DNA of 64,000 nucleotides from Bosea sp. RAC05 (GCF_001713455.1 NZ_CP016464.1:3272001-3336000); one strand, 5' to 3'. Counted from the stretch's first letter, positions 39,307 through 59,463 are shown. The notes: a model not told the origin generated them from the sequence alone. Numbers and translations are program-made.

Positions 39307-39549
39307 TTACGCCTTGGGAGCGTTGTCGAGCACAACCCAGCTTTTCAGCTTGGAAATCGGCTTGGACTCCTCGATCCAGACCTGATCCCCGACCTTGGCC
39401 ACCTCCGCCTCGTCATGGGCGTGATAGTTTTTGGTGCGGCGAACCGTCTTCTTCAGGAGAGGGTGCGTATAGCGCCGCTCGACCTTCACCACAACAGTTT
39501 TGTTCTGCTTGTCGCTGACGACGACGCCCTGCAGCACGCGCTTCGGCAT
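39307..39549 (-). CDS. rpsQ: 30S ribosomal protein S17 (uS17)
   Basis: The 80-residue OB-fold protein has '[21 protein letters not shown]' in outline, '[21 protein letters not shown]' in outline and the '[19 protein letters not shown]' end. It stabilises the 5' domain of 16S rRNA. The stop is followed by a 209-base gap before rplN. Confidence 0.97.
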   Translation of the reverse strand: MPKRVLQGVVVSDKQNKTVVVKVERRYTHPLLKKTVRRTKNYHAHDEAEVAKVGDQVWIEESKPISKLKSWVVLDNAPKA

Positions 39550-39560
39550 TGTCTAACTCC

Positions 39561-39773
39561 TCAGGCGCTCGCCGCCACGGTCTTCGACCGCTGCAGCGTC
39601 TTGATGCGGGCGATGTCCTTGCGGACCTCGGTCACCCGGGCGGTGTTCTCGAGCTGGCCGGTGGCCTTCTGGAAGCGCAGGTTGAACTGCTCCTTCTTCA
39701 GCTTGAGCAGCTCGTCCTGGAGCAGGTCGGTGCTCATGGCCTTCAGGTCGGACAGGCGTTGCGAAGCTTTCAT
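39561..39773 (-). CDS. rpmC: 50S ribosomal protein L29 (uL29)
   Basis: This 70-residue helical hairpin has '[21 protein letters not shown]' in outline and '[28 protein letters not shown]' in outline (residues ~32-58). It sits by the exit tunnel and helps dock trigger factor. It is compactly placed between rplP and rpsQ. Confidence 0.96.
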   Translation of the reverse strand: MKASQRLSDLKAMSTDLLQDELLKLKKEQFNLRFQKATGQLENTARVTEVRKDIARIKTLQRSKTVAASA

Positions 39774-39787
39774 CTCGTCCTCCCTTC

Positions 39788-40201
39788 TTACTCGGCGATG
39801 CGCTGGATGAAGCGCGTCTTGATCGGCAGCTTGGCGGCGCCGAGGCGCATGGCCTCGCGGGCCGTCTCTTCCGGCACGCCGTCGATCTCGAACATGATCC
39901 GGCCCGGCTTGACCTTGGCTGCCCAGAATTCAGGCGCGCCCTTGCCCTTGCCCATGCGGACTTCGGTCGGCTTCTTCGACACCGGCACGTCCGGGAAGAT
40001 CCGGATCCAGACCCGGCCGGCGCGCTTCATGGCGCGGGTGATCGCGCGGCGGGCCGCCTCGATCTGCCGGGCGGTAACCCGCTCCGGCTCCTGCGCCTTG
40101 AGGCCGAACTGGCCGAAGTTCAAATCCGTGCCGCCCTTGGCGACGCCGGAAATGCGCCCCTTGAACTGCTTGCGGAATTTCGTCTTCTTAGGTTGCAACA
40201 T
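39788..40201 (-). CDS. rplP: 50S ribosomal protein L16 (uL16)
   Basis: The 137-residue protein has '[17 protein letters not shown]', '[25 protein letters not shown]' in outline, '[22 protein letters not shown]' in outline and '[13 protein letters not shown]'. It helps position A-site tRNA at the peptidyl-transferase centre. Confidence 0.97.
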   Translation of the reverse strand: MLQPKKTKFRKQFKGRISGVAKGGTDLNFGQFGLKAQEPERVTARQIEAARRAITRAMKRAGRVWIRIFPDVPVSKKPTEVRMGKGKGAPEFWAAKVKPGRIMFEIDGVPEETAREAMRLGAAKLPIKTRFIQRIAE

Positions 40202-40219
40202 GGCTCTTCTCGATCAGCC

Positions 40220-40927
40220 TTATGCATGCTCGCGACGATGGCCACCGCCGGAACGGCCGCCCTCGTCTGCCATGCGCTTGTCCTGGGCCATCGGGTCGTG
40301 TTCGAGGATCTCGCCCTTGAAGATCCAGACCTTGATGCCGCACGTGCCGTAGGTGGTGAAGGCGGTGCCGACACCATAATCCACATCGGCGCGCAGCGTG
40401 TGCAGCGGCACCCGCCCCTCGCGATACCACTCGAGGCGCGCGATTTCGGCGCCGCCGAGACGGCCCGAGCAGTTGATGCGGATGCCCTCGGCGCCCAGGC
40501 GCATGGCCGACTGCACGGCGCGCTTCATGGCGCGACGGAAGGCGACGCGGCGCTCGAGCTGCTGCGCGATCGAGTCGGCGACCAGCGTGGCGTCGATCTC
40601 GGGCTTGCGCACCTCGACGATGTTGATCGTCACGTCGGCCTTGGTGAGCTTCATCACCGACTTGCGCAGCTTCTCGATGTCGGCGCCCTTCTTGCCGATC
40701 ACCACGCCCGGACGCGCCGAGTGGATGGTGACGCGGCACTTCTTGTGCGGGCGCTCGATGATGATCTTGGAGACCGCGGCCTGCTTCAGCAGCTTCATGA
40801 GGGCGGCGCGGATGGCCATGTCCTCATGCAGCAGCTTGCCGTACTCGCCCTTCTGCGCGAACCAGCGGGAATCCCAGGTCCGGTTGATGCCGAGGCGAAG
40901 CCCGATCGGATTGATTTTCTGACCCAT
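40220..40927 (-). CDS. rpsC: 30S ribosomal protein S3 (uS3)
   Basis: The 235-residue protein has an N-terminal KH domain with '[17 protein letters not shown]' and a C-terminal domain with '[11 protein letters not shown]'-type sequence ('[18 protein letters not shown]'). It lines the mRNA entry channel. The tail is charged and His-containing. Confidence 0.97.
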   Translation of the reverse strand: MGQKINPIGLRLGINRTWDSRWFAQKGEYGKLLHEDMAIRAALMKLLKQAAVSKIIIERPHKKCRVTIHSARPGVVIGKKGADIEKLRKSVMKLTKADVTINIVEVRKPEIDATLVADSIAQQLERRVAFRRAMKRAVQSAMRLGAEGIRINCSGRLGGAEIARLEWYREGRVPLHTLRADVDYGVGTAFTTYGTCGIKVWIFKGEILEHDPMAQDKRMADEGGRSGGGHRREHA

Positions 40928-40937
40928 CGTTCTCTCC

Positions 40938-41321
40938 TCAGGCCTTGGCCGCGGCGACTTCGCGCACGATGATCGTGATGTTCGCGAACGGCTTCAGGAT
41001 GCGGGCGCCACGACCGCGGGCGCGGGCATGGAAGCGCTTCATCACGAGCGCCTTGCCGACGAAGGCCTGGGCCACGACGAGATCGTCGACGTCGAGATCA
41101 TGATTGTTCTCGGCGTTGGCGATCGCGCTCTGCAGGCACTTGCGCACGTCCAGCGAGATCCGCTTGCGCGAGAACTCGAGGTCGGCGAGCGCCGTCGAGA
41201 CCTTCTTCCCCCGGATCAGCTGGGCGACGAGGTTGAGCTTCTGCGGCGAGACGCGAAGGTTGCGGGCGACCGCGACGGCTTCGTTCTCGGGCAGCGCACG
41301 GGGGGCTGATGCTTTACCCAT
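40938..41321 (-). CDS. rplV: 50S ribosomal protein L22 (uL22)
   Basis: The 127-residue protein has '[18 protein letters not shown]', '[21 protein letters not shown]' in outline and the exit-tunnel hairpin '[23 protein letters not shown]' in outline. The macrolide-contact hairpin appears normal in length. Confidence 0.97.
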   Translation of the reverse strand: MGKASAPRALPENEAVAVARNLRVSPQKLNLVAQLIRGKKVSTALADLEFSRKRISLDVRKCLQSAIANAENNHDLDVDDLVVAQAFVGKALVMKRFHARARGRGARILKPFANITIIVREVAAAKA

Positions 41322-41324
41322 GGC

Positions 41325-41603
41325 TTACTTCCTCTTCGCCTTCTTGTCGGCGGCGTGGCCGTGGAAGGTGCGCGTCGGCGAAAACTCGCCGAACTTGTGG
41401 CCCACCATTTCCTCGGACACGTTCACCGGCACATGCTTGTGGCCGTTGTAGACGCCGAACGTCAGACCGACGAACTGCGGGAGGATCGTGGAGCGACGGC
41501 TCCAGATCTTGATGACCTCGGACCGGGCCGCCGAACGGGCGACCTCGGCCTTTTTCAGAAGGTATCCGTCGACAAACGGACCTTTCCAAAGCGAACGCGC
41601 CAT
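41325..41603 (-). CDS. rpsS: 30S ribosomal protein S19 (uS19)
   Basis: The 92-residue protein has '[18 protein letters not shown]', '[26 protein letters not shown]' in outline and '[21 protein letters not shown]' in outline. It binds S13 in the head. It ends three bases before rplV starts. Confidence 0.97.
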   Translation of the reverse strand: MARSLWKGPFVDGYLLKKAEVARSAARSEVIKIWSRRSTILPQFVGLTFGVYNGHKHVPVNVSEEMVGHKFGEFSPTRTFHGHAADKKAKRK

Positions 41604-41611
41604 GACGGACC

Positions 41612-42454
41612 TCAGTTCTTCTTCTTGCGGGCGTGACGGCTCGACACGATGAACGTATCGGTCCGCTTGTTCGAGCGGGTCTTCTTGCCCTTGGTCGGGA
41701 GACCCCAGGGCGTGACCGGATGACGGCCACCCGAGGTGCGGCCTTCGCCGCCGCCATGGGGATGGTCGACCGGGTTCATCGAGACACCGCGGTTATGCGG
41801 GCGACGGCCGAGCCAGCGCGAGCGACCCGCCTTGCCGTCGTTCCGGTTCATGTGGTCGGGGTTCGAGACCGCGCCCACGGTGGCATAGCACAGGCCGCTG
41901 ATCAGGCGCTGCTCGCCCGAGTTCAGGCGGACGATGACGTAGCCCTGGTCGCGACCGACGATCTGGGCGTAGTTGCCGGCCGAACGAGCCAGCTGGCCAC
42001 CCTTGCCGATCTTCAGCTCGACATTGTGGACGATCGTGCCGATCGGCAGCGAGCCCATCGGGGCGGCGTTGCCGGGCTTCACGTCGACCGACGGGCCGGA
42101 CACGACGCTGTCGCCGACGGCGAGGCGCTGCGGAGCCAGGATATAGGCCTGCTCGCCGTCGCTGTACTTGATCAGCGCGATGAACGCCGTGCGGTTGGGA
42201 TCATACTCCAGCCGCTCGACGACGGCCGGAATGCCATCCTTGCCGCGGCGCTTGAAGTCGATCAGGCGCAGCGTCCGCTTGTGTCCACCGCCGCGGAAGC
42301 GGACGGTGATGCGGCCGAGATTGTTGCGGCCGCCGGAGGACGACTTGCCCTCCGTCAGCACCTTCAGCGGCTTGCCCTTGTAGAGCTCGCTGCGGTCGAC
42401 GATCACGAGCTGGCGAAGGCTCGGCGTGACCGGCTTGAAATTCTTCAAAGCCAT
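41612..42454 (-). CDS. rplB: 50S ribosomal protein L2 (uL2)
   Basis: The 280-residue protein is required for subunit association and peptidyl transfer. Features include '[19 protein letters not shown]', '[27 protein letters not shown]' in outline and the nearly invariant '[21 protein letters not shown]', whose histidine lies close to the peptidyl-transferase centre. Confidence 0.97.
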   Translation of the reverse strand: MALKNFKPVTPSLRQLVIVDRSELYKGKPLKVLTEGKSSSGGRNNLGRITVRFRGGGHKRTLRLIDFKRRGKDGIPAVVERLEYDPNRTAFIALIKYSDGEQAYILAPQRLAVGDSVVSGPSVDVKPGNAAPMGSLPIGTIVHNVELKIGKGGQLARSAGNYAQIVGRDQGYVIVRLNSGEQRLISGLCYATVGAVSNPDHMNRNDGKAGRSRWLGRRPHNRGVSMNPVDHPHGGGEGRTSGGRHPVTPWGLPTKGKKTRSNKRTDTFIVSSRHARKKKN

Positions 42455-42470
42455 GGTTTGCGATCCTTCC

Positions 42471-42782
42471 TTACAGGCCCGTGGTCACGTCGATGGAGTG
42501 ACCTTCCTCGAGGGTCACGACCGCCTTCTTGACGTCGGCGCGCTGGCCGAGACGGCCGCGGAAGACCTTCATCTTGCCCTCGGTGACGAGCGTGTTGACG
42601 CTCTTCACCTTGACGTCGAACAGCTTCTCGATCGCGGCCTTGATCTGCGGCTTGGTCGCGGTCTTGGCAACCTTGAAGACGACCTTGTTGTGCTCGGAGA
42701 GCATCGTCGCCTTCTCGGTGATCACAGGCCCGCGGATCACGTCGTAATGACGCGGGTCCAGGTTCTTGGCGGACTGGCTCAT
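42471..42782 (-). CDS. rplW: 50S ribosomal protein L23 (uL23)
   Basis: The 103-residue protein has '[15 protein letters not shown]' and '[21 protein letters not shown]' in outline. It forms the docking site for trigger factor and SRP at the tunnel exit. Its ATG overlaps the rplD stop (ATGA). Confidence 0.97.
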   Translation of the reverse strand: MSQSAKNLDPRHYDVIRGPVITEKATMLSEHNKVVFKVAKTATKPQIKAAIEKLFDVKVKSVNTLVTEGKMKVFRGRLGQRADVKKAVVTLEEGHSIDVTTGL

Positions 42783-43399
42783 GAGAAGCGCGCCTCCAGC
42801 GCATCGACAGCCGCGCGCGTCAGGACGAGCTTGTCGCGACGCAGGATGTCATAAACGTTGATGCCCTGGATCGGCAGGACGTCGACATTCGGGATCGAAC
42901 GGGCCGCCAGGCCGAAATTCGTGTCGATCTCGGCGCCGCCGATCACCAGCGCGCTGGAGAGCTCCAGCTTGCCGAAATGCCCGAGCAGCACCTTGGTCTT
43001 CGGCTCGGCCAGCTTGGCGTCGTCGAGAATGATGATGCCGCCGTCCTTGGCCTTGGCCGAGAGCGCATGACGCAGAGCCAGCGCACGGACCTTCTTGGGC
43101 AGATCATGGGCGTGGTCGCGAACGATCGGACCGAAGGCCTTGCCGCCGCCGCGGAACTGCGGAGCGGACGCCGCGCCGTGACGGGCGCCACCGGTGCCCT
43201 TCTGCTTGTAGATCTTCTTCCGGGTGCGGTCGACTTCCGACCGGCCCTTCGACTTGTGCGTGCCGGCGCGGCGCTTGGCGAGCTGGTAGCGCACCATGCG
43301 GGCCAGGATGTCGGCGCGCGGCTCGAGGCCGAAGATCGCATCCGAGAGCTCGACCGAACCGGCCGAGCCACCTTCGAGGGTGGTGATATCGAGCTTCAT
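42779..43399 (-). CDS. rplD: 50S ribosomal protein L4 (uL4)
   Basis: The 206-residue protein has '[28 protein letters not shown]' in outline (the extended tunnel loop, residues ~50-80) and '[16 protein letters not shown]'-type helix. In E. coli L4 represses its own S10 operon; no leader match was established here. The ATG shares a base with the rplC stop. Confidence 0.97.
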   Translation of the reverse strand: MKLDITTLEGGSAGSVELSDAIFGLEPRADILARMVRYQLAKRRAGTHKSKGRSEVDRTRKKIYKQKGTGGARHGAASAPQFRGGGKAFGPIVRDHAHDLPKKVRALALRHALSAKAKDGGIIILDDAKLAEPKTKVLLGHFGKLELSSALVIGGAEIDTNFGLAARSIPNVDVLPIQGINVYDILRRDKLVLTRAAVDALEARFS

Positions 43400-44124
43400 C
43401 ACGCGTTCTCCTCAACCGTCTCGGCTGCGGGAGCCGGCGCATCGCCGCCATTCAGCTTGAACTTGCCCGGAAGCGGAGCATCCTTGGGCAGAGCGCGCTT
43501 GATCGCGTCGCGAACATGGATCCAGCCGCCGGCATGACCGGGGACGGCGCCCTCGACCAGGATCAGGCCACGCTCGACATCCGTCTGGACGACGCGCAGG
43601 TTCTGCGTGGTCACGCGCTCGGCGCCGAGATGGCCGGGCATCTTCTTGTTCTTGAAGGTCTTGCCGGGGTCCTGACGGCCGCCGGTCGAACCGATCGAGC
43701 GGTGCGAGACCGAGACGCCGTGGGTGGCGCGCAGACCGCCGAAGTTCCAGCGCTTCATGCCGCCGGCAAAGCCCTTGCCGAGCGTCGTGCCGCTGACATC
43801 GACGAACTGGCCGACGACGAAGTGGTCGGCCGTCAGCTCGGCGCCCACCGGGATCAGCGCATCGTCGCTGACGCGAAATTCGACGACCTTGCGCTTGGGC
43901 TCGACCTTGGCGACGGCGAAATGGCCGCGCTCAGCCTTCGAGACATTCTTGACCTTGGCTGTACCCGTGCCGAGCTGGACGGCGACGTAGCCGTTCTTCT
44001 CGATCGTGCGGTGAGCGACGACCTGGCAGTTATCGAGCTTCAGCACGGTGACCGGGATATGTTCGCCGGCATCGGTGAAGATGCGGGTCATCCCGACTTT
44101 CTGTGCAATCACACCGGAACGCAT
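43399..44124 (-). CDS. rplC: 50S ribosomal protein L3 (uL3)
   Basis: The 241-residue protein has '[25 protein letters not shown]' in outline, '[23 protein letters not shown]' in outline and '[19 protein letters not shown]'. It is an early assembly protein. The start '[12 protein letters not shown]' at 44124 is chosen; the open frame extends 12 codons further without homology. The Ala/Pro-rich tail is typical for alphaproteobacteria. Confidence 0.96.
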   Translation of the reverse strand: MRSGVIAQKVGMTRIFTDAGEHIPVTVLKLDNCQVVAHRTIEKNGYVAVQLGTGTAKVKNVSKAERGHFAVAKVEPKRKVVEFRVSDDALIPVGAELTADHFVVGQFVDVSGTTLGKGFAGGMKRWNFGGLRATHGVSVSHRSIGSTGGRQDPGKTFKNKKMPGHLGAERVTTQNLRVVQTDVERGLILVEGAVPGHAGGWIHVRDAIKRALPKDAPLPGKFKLNGGDAPAPAAETVEENA

Positions 44125-44198
44125 CGGTGCATACCTTCCCTTGGGGTCATACTCATCCAACCGAGATGTTGGAGGCAGAGGACCCGGCTAAAATCGGA

Positions 44199-44507
44199 TC
44201 AGAGCTTGATTTCGACGTCGACGCCGGCGGCGAGATCGAGCTTCATGAGGGCGTCGACCGTCTGCGGGGTCGGGTCGACGATGTCGAGAACCCGCTTGTG
44301 GGTCCGCATTTCAAACTGCTCGCGCGACTTCTTGTCGATGTGCGGCGAGCGGTTGACCGTGAACTTCTCGATGAGCGTGGGCAGCGGGATGGGGCCGCGG
44401 ACCTGGGCGCCCGTCCTCTTCGCGGTCGACACGATCTCGCGCGTCGAAGCGTCGAGAATGCGGTGGTCGAACGCCTTGAGGCGGATCCGGATGTTCTGAC
44501 CGTTCAT
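44199..44507 (-). CDS. rpsJ: 30S ribosomal protein S10 (uS10, NusE)
   Basis: The 102-residue protein has '[19 protein letters not shown]', '[25 protein letters not shown]' in outline and '[12 protein letters not shown]'. Besides its ribosomal role it is NusE, the partner of NusB and NusG in antitermination. A stem-loop after tuf lies 27 bases upstream. Confidence 0.97.
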   Translation of the reverse strand: MNGQNIRIRLKAFDHRILDASTREIVSTAKRTGAQVRGPIPLPTLIEKFTVNRSPHIDKKSREQFEMRTHKRVLDIVDPTPQTVDALMKLDLAAGVDVEIKL

Positions 44508-44533
44508 GGTCTTATCTTCCTCGTGACGTGAAA

Positions 44534-44561
44534 GGGCGAAGGCCCGGCAGGGCCTGCGCCC
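44534..44561 (-). other. Stem-loop after the tuf stop
   Basis: Arms 44534-44545 and 44550-44561 form 12 pairs with one mismatch around loop GGCA (minus-strand GGGCGCAGGCCC...GGGCCTTCGCCC) followed by only three T. It may partly attenuate transcription between the str genes and the S10 operon. Confidence 0.65.
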
Positions 44562-44574
44562 TCACGAAAACGCG

Positions 44575-45765
<1,191 letters not shown>

Positions 45766-45818
45766 CGTAGCCTCCGTCAGTCAAATCGTTGTTGCGTTAA
45801 AGCAGGTCGGGCGGGTGA

Positions 45819-47894
45819 TCAGGCGTACTTGGCCTGAACCTCGGCGGCGACCGCCGACGGAACCTGCTCGTAGTGGTCGAACTGCATGGTGTAGTTGGCG
45901 CGGCCCTGGCTGAAGGAGCGCAGCTGGTTGACGTAGCCGAACATGTTGGCCAGCGGCACCATCGCGTTGATGACGACCGCGTTGCCGCGCATGTCCTGGC
46001 CCTGGATCTGGCCGCGACGCGAGTTCAGGTCGCCGATGACCGAGCCGGTATAGTCTTCCGGGGTCACGACCTCGACCTTCATGATCGGCTCGAGCAGCAC
46101 GGAGCCGCCCTTCTGCAGACCTTCGCGAAGGCCGGCACGCGAGGCGATTTCGAAGGCCAGAGCCGAGGAGTCGACCTCGTGGAAGGCGCCGTCGATCAGC
46201 GAGACCTTGACGTCCACGACCGGGAAGCCGGCGAGCACGCCCGACGAGATGACCGAGTTCAGGCCCTTCTCGACGCCCGGGATGTACTCCTTCGGGACAG
46301 CGCCGCCGATGATCTTCGACTCGAACTCGAAGCCCTTGCCGGTCTCGTTCGGCTCGACGACCAGCTTGACGCGGGCGAACTGGCCCGTACCGCCGGTCTG
46401 CTTCTTGTGGGTGTAGTCGATCTCGACACGCTTCGTCAGCGTCTCGCGATAGGCCACCTGCGGCGCGCCGATGTTGGCGTCCACCTTGTAGGTCCGGCGC
46501 AGGATGTCGACCTTGATGTCGAGATGCAGCTCGCCCATGCCCTTCAGGATGGTCTGGCCGCTCTCCTGGTCCGTCGAGACGCGGAACGAGGGATCCTCGT
46601 TGGCGAGCTTCGACAGGGCGAGACCCAGCTTCTCCTGGTCGGCCTTGGACTTCGGCTCGATCGCGATCGTGATGACCGGCTCGGGGAACTCCATGCGCTC
46701 GAGGATCACGGCCTGGGCCGGATCGCACAGCGTGTCGCCGGTGCGGACGTCCTTGAGACCGGCCAGGGCGACGATGTCACCGGCAAAAGCCTCCTTGATG
46801 TCCTCGCGGTTGTTCGCGTGCATCAGCAGCATGCGGCCGACGCGCTCTTTCTTGTCGCGCGTCGAGTTGATCACGCCCTGACCGGCGTCGACCTTGCCCG
46901 AATAGACGCGGCAGAAGGTGATCGTGCCGACGAAGGGGTCGTCCATGATCTTGAAGGCGAGCATGGAAAACGGAGCCTCGTCCGTCGGCTCGCGGGTGAC
47001 CGGCTCCTCGGTCTTGAAGTCGAGGCCTTCAACCGCGCCGCGATCGACCGGCGACGGCAGGAAGTCGACGACCGCGTCGAGCAGCGGCTGCACGCCCTTG
47101 TTCTTGAAGGCCGAGCCGCAGAGAACGGGGTGGAAGGCGCGGCGCTGCACGGCGGTGCGGACCAGGCGGCGCAGGGTGTCGGCGTCGGGCTCGGTGCCTT
47201 CGAGATAGGCTTCCATCGCGACGTCGTCCATCTCGACGGCGGCCTCGATGAGCTTCGAGCGATACTCGGTGGCCTTGTCCTGGAGGTTGGCAGGAATGTC
47301 CTGCTCCTCGAAGGAGGCGCCCAGCGCTTCGCCGTTCCAGACGATCGCCTTCATCTTGATCAGGTCGATCACGCCGGCGAAGTCCGACTCGGACCCGATC
47401 GGGATCTGCAGGCAGACCGGCTTGCCGGCGACGCGGTCGATGATGTCCTGGACGCAGCGATAGAAATCGGCGCCGATCTTGTCCATCTTGTTGACGAACA
47501 CGATGCGCGGCACGTCGTACTTGTCGGCCTGGCGCCAGACGGTCTCGGTCTGGGGCTCGACGCCCTGGTTGCCGTCGAGCACGCAGACGGCGCCGTCGAG
47601 CACGCGCAGCGAACGCTCCACCTCAATGGTGAAGTCGACGTGGCCGGGGGTGTCGATGATGTTCAGGCGCATGTCGCGCCAGAAGCAGGTCGTCGCGGCG
47701 GAGGTGATCGTGATGCCACGCTCCTGCTCCTGCGTCATCCAGTCCATGGTCGCAGCGCCGTCATGGACTTCGCCGATCTTGTGCGACTTGCCCGTGTAGA
47801 ACAGGATTCGCTCGGTCGTCGTCGTCTTGCCGGCATCGATGTGGGCCATGATGCCGAAATTGCGATAACGGTCGATGGGATGGGAGCGGGCCAT
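45819..47894 (-). CDS. fusA: Elongation factor G
   Basis: The 691-residue translocase GTPase has G1 '[10 protein letters not shown]' (17-26), G3 'DTPGH', G4 'NKMD', then domains II-V with '[14 protein letters not shown]' and the C-terminal '[23 protein letters not shown]' in outline. Length and domains are normal. It is placed between rpsG and tuf in standard order. Confidence 0.98.
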   Translation of the reverse strand: MARSHPIDRYRNFGIMAHIDAGKTTTTERILFYTGKSHKIGEVHDGAATMDWMTQEQERGITITSAATTCFWRDMRLNIIDTPGHVDFTIEVERSLRVLDGAVCVLDGNQGVEPQTETVWRQADKYDVPRIVFVNKMDKIGADFYRCVQDIIDRVAGKPVCLQIPIGSESDFAGVIDLIKMKAIVWNGEALGASFEEQDIPANLQDKATEYRSKLIEAAVEMDDVAMEAYLEGTEPDADTLRRLVRTAVQRRAFHPVLCGSAFKNKGVQPLLDAVVDFLPSPVDRGAVEGLDFKTEEPVTREPTDEAPFSMLAFKIMDDPFVGTITFCRVYSGKVDAGQGVINSTRDKKERVGRMLLMHANNREDIKEAFAGDIVALAGLKDVRTGDTLCDPAQAVILERMEFPEPVITIAIEPKSKADQEKLGLALSKLANEDPSFRVSTDQESGQTILKGMGELHLDIKVDILRRTYKVDANIGAPQVAYRETLTKRVEIDYTHKKQTGGTGQFARVKLVVEPNETGKGFEFESKIIGGAVPKEYIPGVEKGLNSVISSGVLAGFPVVDVKVSLIDGAFHEVDSSALAFEIASRAGLREGLQKGGSVLLEPIMKVEVVTPEDYTGSVIGDLNSRRGQIQGQDMRGNAVVINAMVPLANMFGYVNQLRSFSQGRANYTMQFDHYEQVPSAVAAEVQAKYA

Positions 47895-47930
47895 GGGAAT
47901 GCTCTCGTCTTTCCAGAGGGTCGCGGACGA

Positions 47931-48401
47931 TTACCAGCGATAATGCGAGAAGGCGCGGTTGGCTTCCGCCATCCGGTGCGTGTCTTCACGCTTCTTGACC
48001 GCGTTGCCACGGTTGCTGGCCGCATCCATCAGCTCCGAGGAGAGACGCTCGACCATCGTCTTGTCGTTGCGGCCGCGAGCGGCCGTGATCAGCCAGCGGA
48101 TCGCCAGCGCCTGGCGGCGCTCGGTGCGAACCTCGACCGGAACCTGGTAGGTGGCGCCGCCGACGCGACGCGAACGCACCTCGATCGCCGGAGCGACGTT
48201 CTCGAGCGCGCTCTTGAAGACGGCGAGCGGGTCGCTCTTCATCTTGGCCTCGATGATGTCGAAGGCACCGTAGACGATCCGCTCGGCGGTCGACTTCTTG
48301 CCCTCGTACATGACCGAGTTCATGAACTTGGTCACGATCACGTCGTGGAACTTCGGATCGGGAATGATCTCGCGCTTTTCGGCGCTATGGCGGCGGGACA
48401 T
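47931..48401 (-). CDS. rpsG: 30S ribosomal protein S7 (uS7)
   Basis: The 156-residue protein has '[18 protein letters not shown]', '[22 protein letters not shown]' in outline and '[15 protein letters not shown]'. It nucleates assembly of the 30S head. In E. coli it represses the str operon through the rpsL-rpsG spacer, which here holds the stem-loop at 48436-48461. Confidence 0.97.
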   Translation of the reverse strand: MSRRHSAEKREIIPDPKFHDVIVTKFMNSVMYEGKKSTAERIVYGAFDIIEAKMKSDPLAVFKSALENVAPAIEVRSRRVGGATYQVPVEVRTERRQALAIRWLITAARGRNDKTMVERLSSELMDAASNRGNAVKKREDTHRMAEANRAFSHYRW

Positions 48402-48435
48402 CGTCTAGTCTCCGGTCAAATCTTCAACGCTGCGA

Positions 48436-48461
48436 ACCGGCTGGGCTTTCGCCCCGCCGGT
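48436..48461 (-). other. Stem-loop after the rpsL stop
   Basis: ACCGGCTGGGC (48436-48446) pairs with GCCCCGCCGGT (48451-48461) with one mismatch, loop TTTC. It starts 11 bases past the rpsL stop in the rpsL-rpsG spacer, the place where S7 binds its mRNA in E. coli. Confidence 0.65.
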
Positions 48462-48471
48462 CGGGCAGAAC

Positions 48472-48843
48472 TCACTTCGGACGCTTGGCGCCGTACTTCG
48501 AACGGCGCTGCTTGCGGTTCTTGACGCCCTGGGTGTCGAGCACGCCGCGCAGGATGTGGTAGCGCACGCCCGGAAGGTCCTTCACGCGGCCTCCGCGGAT
48601 CATGACCACCGAGTGCTCCTGGAGGTTGTGCCCCTCACCCGGGATGTAGCCGATCACTTCGAAGCCGTTGGTCAGGCGCACCTTGGCAACCTTGCGGAGC
48701 GCCGAGTTCGGCTTCTTCGGGGTCGTCGTATAGACGCGGGTGCACACGCCACGCTTCTGCGGGCAGGACTCCAGCGCCGGAGCGGTGTTGCGCGCCTTGA
48801 CCGGCGAACGCGGCTTGCGAATGAGCTGGCTGATTGTCGGCAT
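48472..48843 (-). CDS. rpsL: 30S ribosomal protein S12 (uS12)
   Basis: The 123-residue protein has '[16 protein letters not shown]' (K43/K44) and '[14 protein letters not shown]' (K88, D89), the decoding-centre loops. Both lysine positions linked to streptomycin resistance carry the sensitive residue. It is the first gene of the str operon, with a good promoter ~275 bases upstream. Confidence 0.98.
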   Translation of the reverse strand: MPTISQLIRKPRSPVKARNTAPALESCPQKRGVCTRVYTTTPKKPNSALRKVAKVRLTNGFEVIGYIPGEGHNLQEHSVVMIRGGRVKDLPGVRYHILRGVLDTQGVKNRKQRRSKYGAKRPK

Positions 48844-49117
48844 TCTGGCCTCTCGCTCCCACTGAGCGTTTGGAAATCGCTAAATCCGTGGCCCAGTCCG
48901 ACTGTTGCCATGACACAAACGAAGCCGCGCCATCGGCTCCCGGTTAAGGAGGCCTCAGGCGCGTTCGCCAGCAGAGGAACACGGTTCTCACCGCGTTCAT
49001 GCATCCTGCCATGTCGTCAATCGACGCTGGAATTCCGGTGGAGTTTCGGTCGCGAAATTCGCCAGCAACAGAGGCTTAAGGCGACATACGTGTCCGACAA
49101 CCACCGACAGTGGCGCG

Positions 49118-49146
49118 CTTATGACTCGGGGACAGATTCGCGTCAA
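49118..49146 (-). promoter_or_regulatory. Probable str operon (rpsL) promoter
   Basis: On the minus strand TTGACG (49146-49141), a 17-base spacer and CATAAG (49123-49118) match the alphaproteobacterial sigma-70 pattern well. Transcription would start near 49111 and read into rpsL. Confidence 0.65.
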
Positions 49147-49317
49147 GCCCGAATATCGCGAAAGCCGCCGCGCGGGCGGCATTCGCGGCCCGTCACCGCG
49201 CCTGCGCACGGCCCGGCGCCGACATCCGGCGCCACCACAGAGGCTAATCCCTCCGGTGCGGGCCCGGCAAGCCCGCAGGCGGGCTGTGTCCACACCGGCG
49301 CAGAGGGACCACCCACG

Positions 49318-49344
49318 AAAAAGGGCCGCCCCGAAGGGCGGCCC
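49318..49344 (-). terminator. Intrinsic terminator after rpoC
   Basis: Minus strand: GGGCCGCCC, loop TTCG, GGGCGGCCC, then TTTTT. It is 28 bases after the rpoC stop and almost the same sequence as the rplQ terminator. Confidence 0.92.
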
Positions 49345-49371
49345 TGATCCGATGACCGTGGGTCGGCCGGC

Positions 49372-53568
<4,197 letters not shown>

Positions 53569-53628
53569 CGCCCATCTCCTGCCGCCGGCGGGGGTGAGAA
53601 CCGCCCTGCCCGGCCTTGATCATCATCC

Positions 53629-53690
53629 GCCTGCGGCGTGAGTGCCGCAGGCCTTGTCTTATCTGGTCGGCACGGCGACGGGCCGTGCCG
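53629..53690 (-). other. Two stem-loops between rpoB and rpoC
   Basis: CGGCACGGC/GCCGTGCCG (53668-53676 with 53682-53690) begins seven bases past the rpoB stop; GCCTGCGGC/GCCGCAGGC (53629-53637 with 53644-53652) follows. Both are perfect 9-bp stems without T-runs in the 128-base spacer. Confidence 0.75.
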
Positions 53691-53696
53691 CGCGGC

Positions 53697-57848
<4,152 letters not shown>

Positions 57849-57873
57849 CTTGTTCCTCGCAATCTCTACGGAC

Positions 57874-57919
57874 GGCTCACCCGGAGGTCCGGGGTGGCGG
57901 CCGGGCCGCCGGGTGAGCC
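57874..57919 (-). other. Large hairpin in the rplL-rpoB spacer
   Basis: GGCTCACCCGG (57874-57884) and CCGGGTGAGCC (57909-57919) pair perfectly around a GC-rich 24-base interior. It lies 26 bases before the rpoB ATG. E. coli has an attenuator and RNase III site in the same spacer; a similar role is an inference. Confidence 0.6.
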
Positions 57920-58080
57920 GTTCGGCGCATCATCGCGCCGACATCATCCGAAACACGCCGATCGCAACCCTTGGTTGCCGAAGGCGCCTGAACCATCGTT
58001 TTCGCATCGATCTGCGGAAACGACGCGACAGCCCCGGAGGCGGATGCCCGCCCCGGGACTGTCTGGTGTTGACTAGGGTC

Positions 58081-58101
58081 GGACCGGCATCACGCCGGCC
58101 C
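58081..58101 (-). other. Stem-loop after the rplL stop
   Basis: GGACCGGC (58081-58088) pairs with GCCGGCCC (58094-58101) with one mismatch, loop ATCAC, four bases past the rplL stop. Confidence 0.6.
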
Positions 58102-58104
58102 TGC

Positions 58105-58482
58105 TCACTTGAGCTCGACCTTGGCGCCGACGGCCTCGAGCTGCTTCTTGAGCTTCTCGGCCTCGTCCTTGCCGACCGACTCCTTGACGGGCTTCGGCGC
58201 GGCCTCGACCAGGTCCTTGGCCTCCTTGAGGCCCAGGCCGGTGATGGCGCGGACTTCCTTGATCACCTCGATCTTCTTGTCGCCGGCGGCGGCAAGAACG
58301 ACGGTGAACTCGGTCTGCTCTTCGGCAGCGGCAGCCGGAGCGGCGCCGGCGGGGCCAGCGGCCACGGCGACGGCGGCAGCGGCGGAGACGCCCCACTTCT
58401 CTTCGAGCATCTTGGCGAGGTCGGCCGCCTCGAGGACGGTCAGCGAGGAGAGCTCGTCGACGAGCTTGGTCAGATCAGCCAT
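58105..58482 (-). CDS. rplL: 50S ribosomal protein L7/L12 (bL12)
   Basis: The 125-residue stalk protein has an N-terminal dimerisation domain ('[19 protein letters not shown]'), an Ala-rich hinge and a C-terminal factor-binding domain ('[24 protein letters not shown]' in outline, '[11 protein letters not shown]'). It recruits EF-Tu and EF-G. Spacing of 56 bases to rplJ and a shared leader fit the L10 operon. Confidence 0.98.
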   Translation of the reverse strand: MADLTKLVDELSSLTVLEAADLAKMLEEKWGVSAAAAVAVAAGPAGAAPAAAAEEQTEFTVVLAAAGDKKIEVIKEVRAITGLGLKEAKDLVEAAPKPVKESVGKDEAEKLKKQLEAVGAKVELK

Positions 58483-58538
58483 TGTAGGCTCCTATATAGG
58501 TAAGAGGTTCGAACGATTTCAGGGGTAACTGGCCTGGA

Positions 58539-59054
58539 TCAGGCCGCATCCTTGTCGGCATATGCCTGGAACACGCGCGCCAGCTTGGCAGCCGGTGCGG
58601 TCGAGAGCTGGGCGATCTTCGTTGCCGGGGCCTGCAGGAGGCCGAGCAGCTTGGCGCGCAGTTCGTCGAGCGAGGGCATCGTGGCCAGGGCCTTGACGCC
58701 ATCGGGGTTCAGGGCGGTCTTGCCCATCGCGCCGCCGAGGATGACGAGCTTGTCGTTCTCCTTGGCGAAGGCGGTGGCGACCTTCGGCGCCGCGACCGGA
58801 TCGCTGGAATAGGCGATCAGGGTGGGACCCGTCAGCAGCTTGCTGATGGACGCGACGTCGGTGCCTTCAAGAGCGATCTTGGCCAGCCGGTTCTTTGCGA
58901 CCTTCACGGTGGCGCCATTGGCCTTCATCTCGCGACGAAGCTTCTGGAACTGGGCCACCGTCAAACCCGCATAGTGGGCCACGACGACGACCGAGGTGTT
59001 CGCAAACACCGCGTTCAGCGTCGCGACGGCATCTGTCTTTGCCGCTTTATCCAC
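58539..59054 (-). CDS. rplJ: 50S ribosomal protein L10 (uL10)
   Basis: The 171-residue protein forms the base of the L7/L12 stalk. It starts at GTG ('[19 protein letters not shown]') with GGAGAGAG just upstream; the open frame runs 66 codons further but is leader RNA. It has '[22 protein letters not shown]' in outline and a C-terminal helix '[10 protein letters not shown]' that holds L12 dimers. Confidence 0.96.
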   Translation of the reverse strand: MDKAAKTDAVATLNAVFANTSVVVVAHYAGLTVAQFQKLRREMKANGATVKVAKNRLAKIALEGTDVASISKLLTGPTLIAYSSDPVAAPKVATAFAKENDKLVILGGAMGKTALNPDGVKALATMPSLDELRAKLLGLLQAPATKIAQLSTAPAAKLARVFQAYADKDAA

Positions 59055-59214
59055 TGGGCTCTCTCCGGTAGGCGGCAGGCCTGTAAGGGCTCGCCGCCGG
59101 TTGCACTGCCGCTCCTTCGAAACCCCGGTTGACACCGGTGCATCGGCGGAGCGACGCTCAGTGCCCTGTCCCCTCTCCGGCGCGAGGCCGTGATCGGGCG
59201 AGATGGTTCGAACC

Positions 59215-59330
59215 GTCTTCGGGGTCTCGCGACCCCCTTCGAGCTCTTGCACCGTCTATGCAGGCCTCTTGGCGAAATTATGCCCTCGGGCCGAAGCCCT
59301 CGACGCACCTGCAGTCTCAGACAGGACTGG
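59215..59330 (-). promoter_or_regulatory. rplJ leader: L10 leader-type autoregulatory RNA
   Basis: The minus strand carries CTGAGACTGCAGGTGCG and, after a variable hairpin, GGCCTGCATAGACGGTGC. These paired halves resemble the conserved kink-turn region of the L10(L12)4-binding leader known from many bacteria. It is followed by a GGGGTC-GCGA-GACCCC hairpin (59236-59221). Family assignment is by memory of the consensus, not by a model search. Confidence 0.7.
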
Positions 59331-59463
59331 GCGATTCGGGTCCAACGATCGCTCGCCGCACCCCAAACACCCATCTTTCGGCGGCGAACCGCCAAAAAAC
59401 GCGAAACAGACCCCTGCGCGACGAGCACGCCGGAGCCCACATCACTTATGGAAACAGGCGGGC

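Larger units (their letters stand above)
48844..49371. other. 528-base gap between rpoC and rpsL
   Basis: No gene is supported here. It holds the rpoC terminator (49318-49344), several GC-rich inverted repeats between about 49155 and 49300, the str-operon promoter (49118-49146) and a roughly 270-base untranslated leader of rpsL. Confidence 0.7.

Noticed and set aside
45873..48524. 883-codon plus-strand frame opposite fusA and rpsG
   Set aside because: It spans two genes and their spacer, which a real protein would not do; it is a high-GC shadow.
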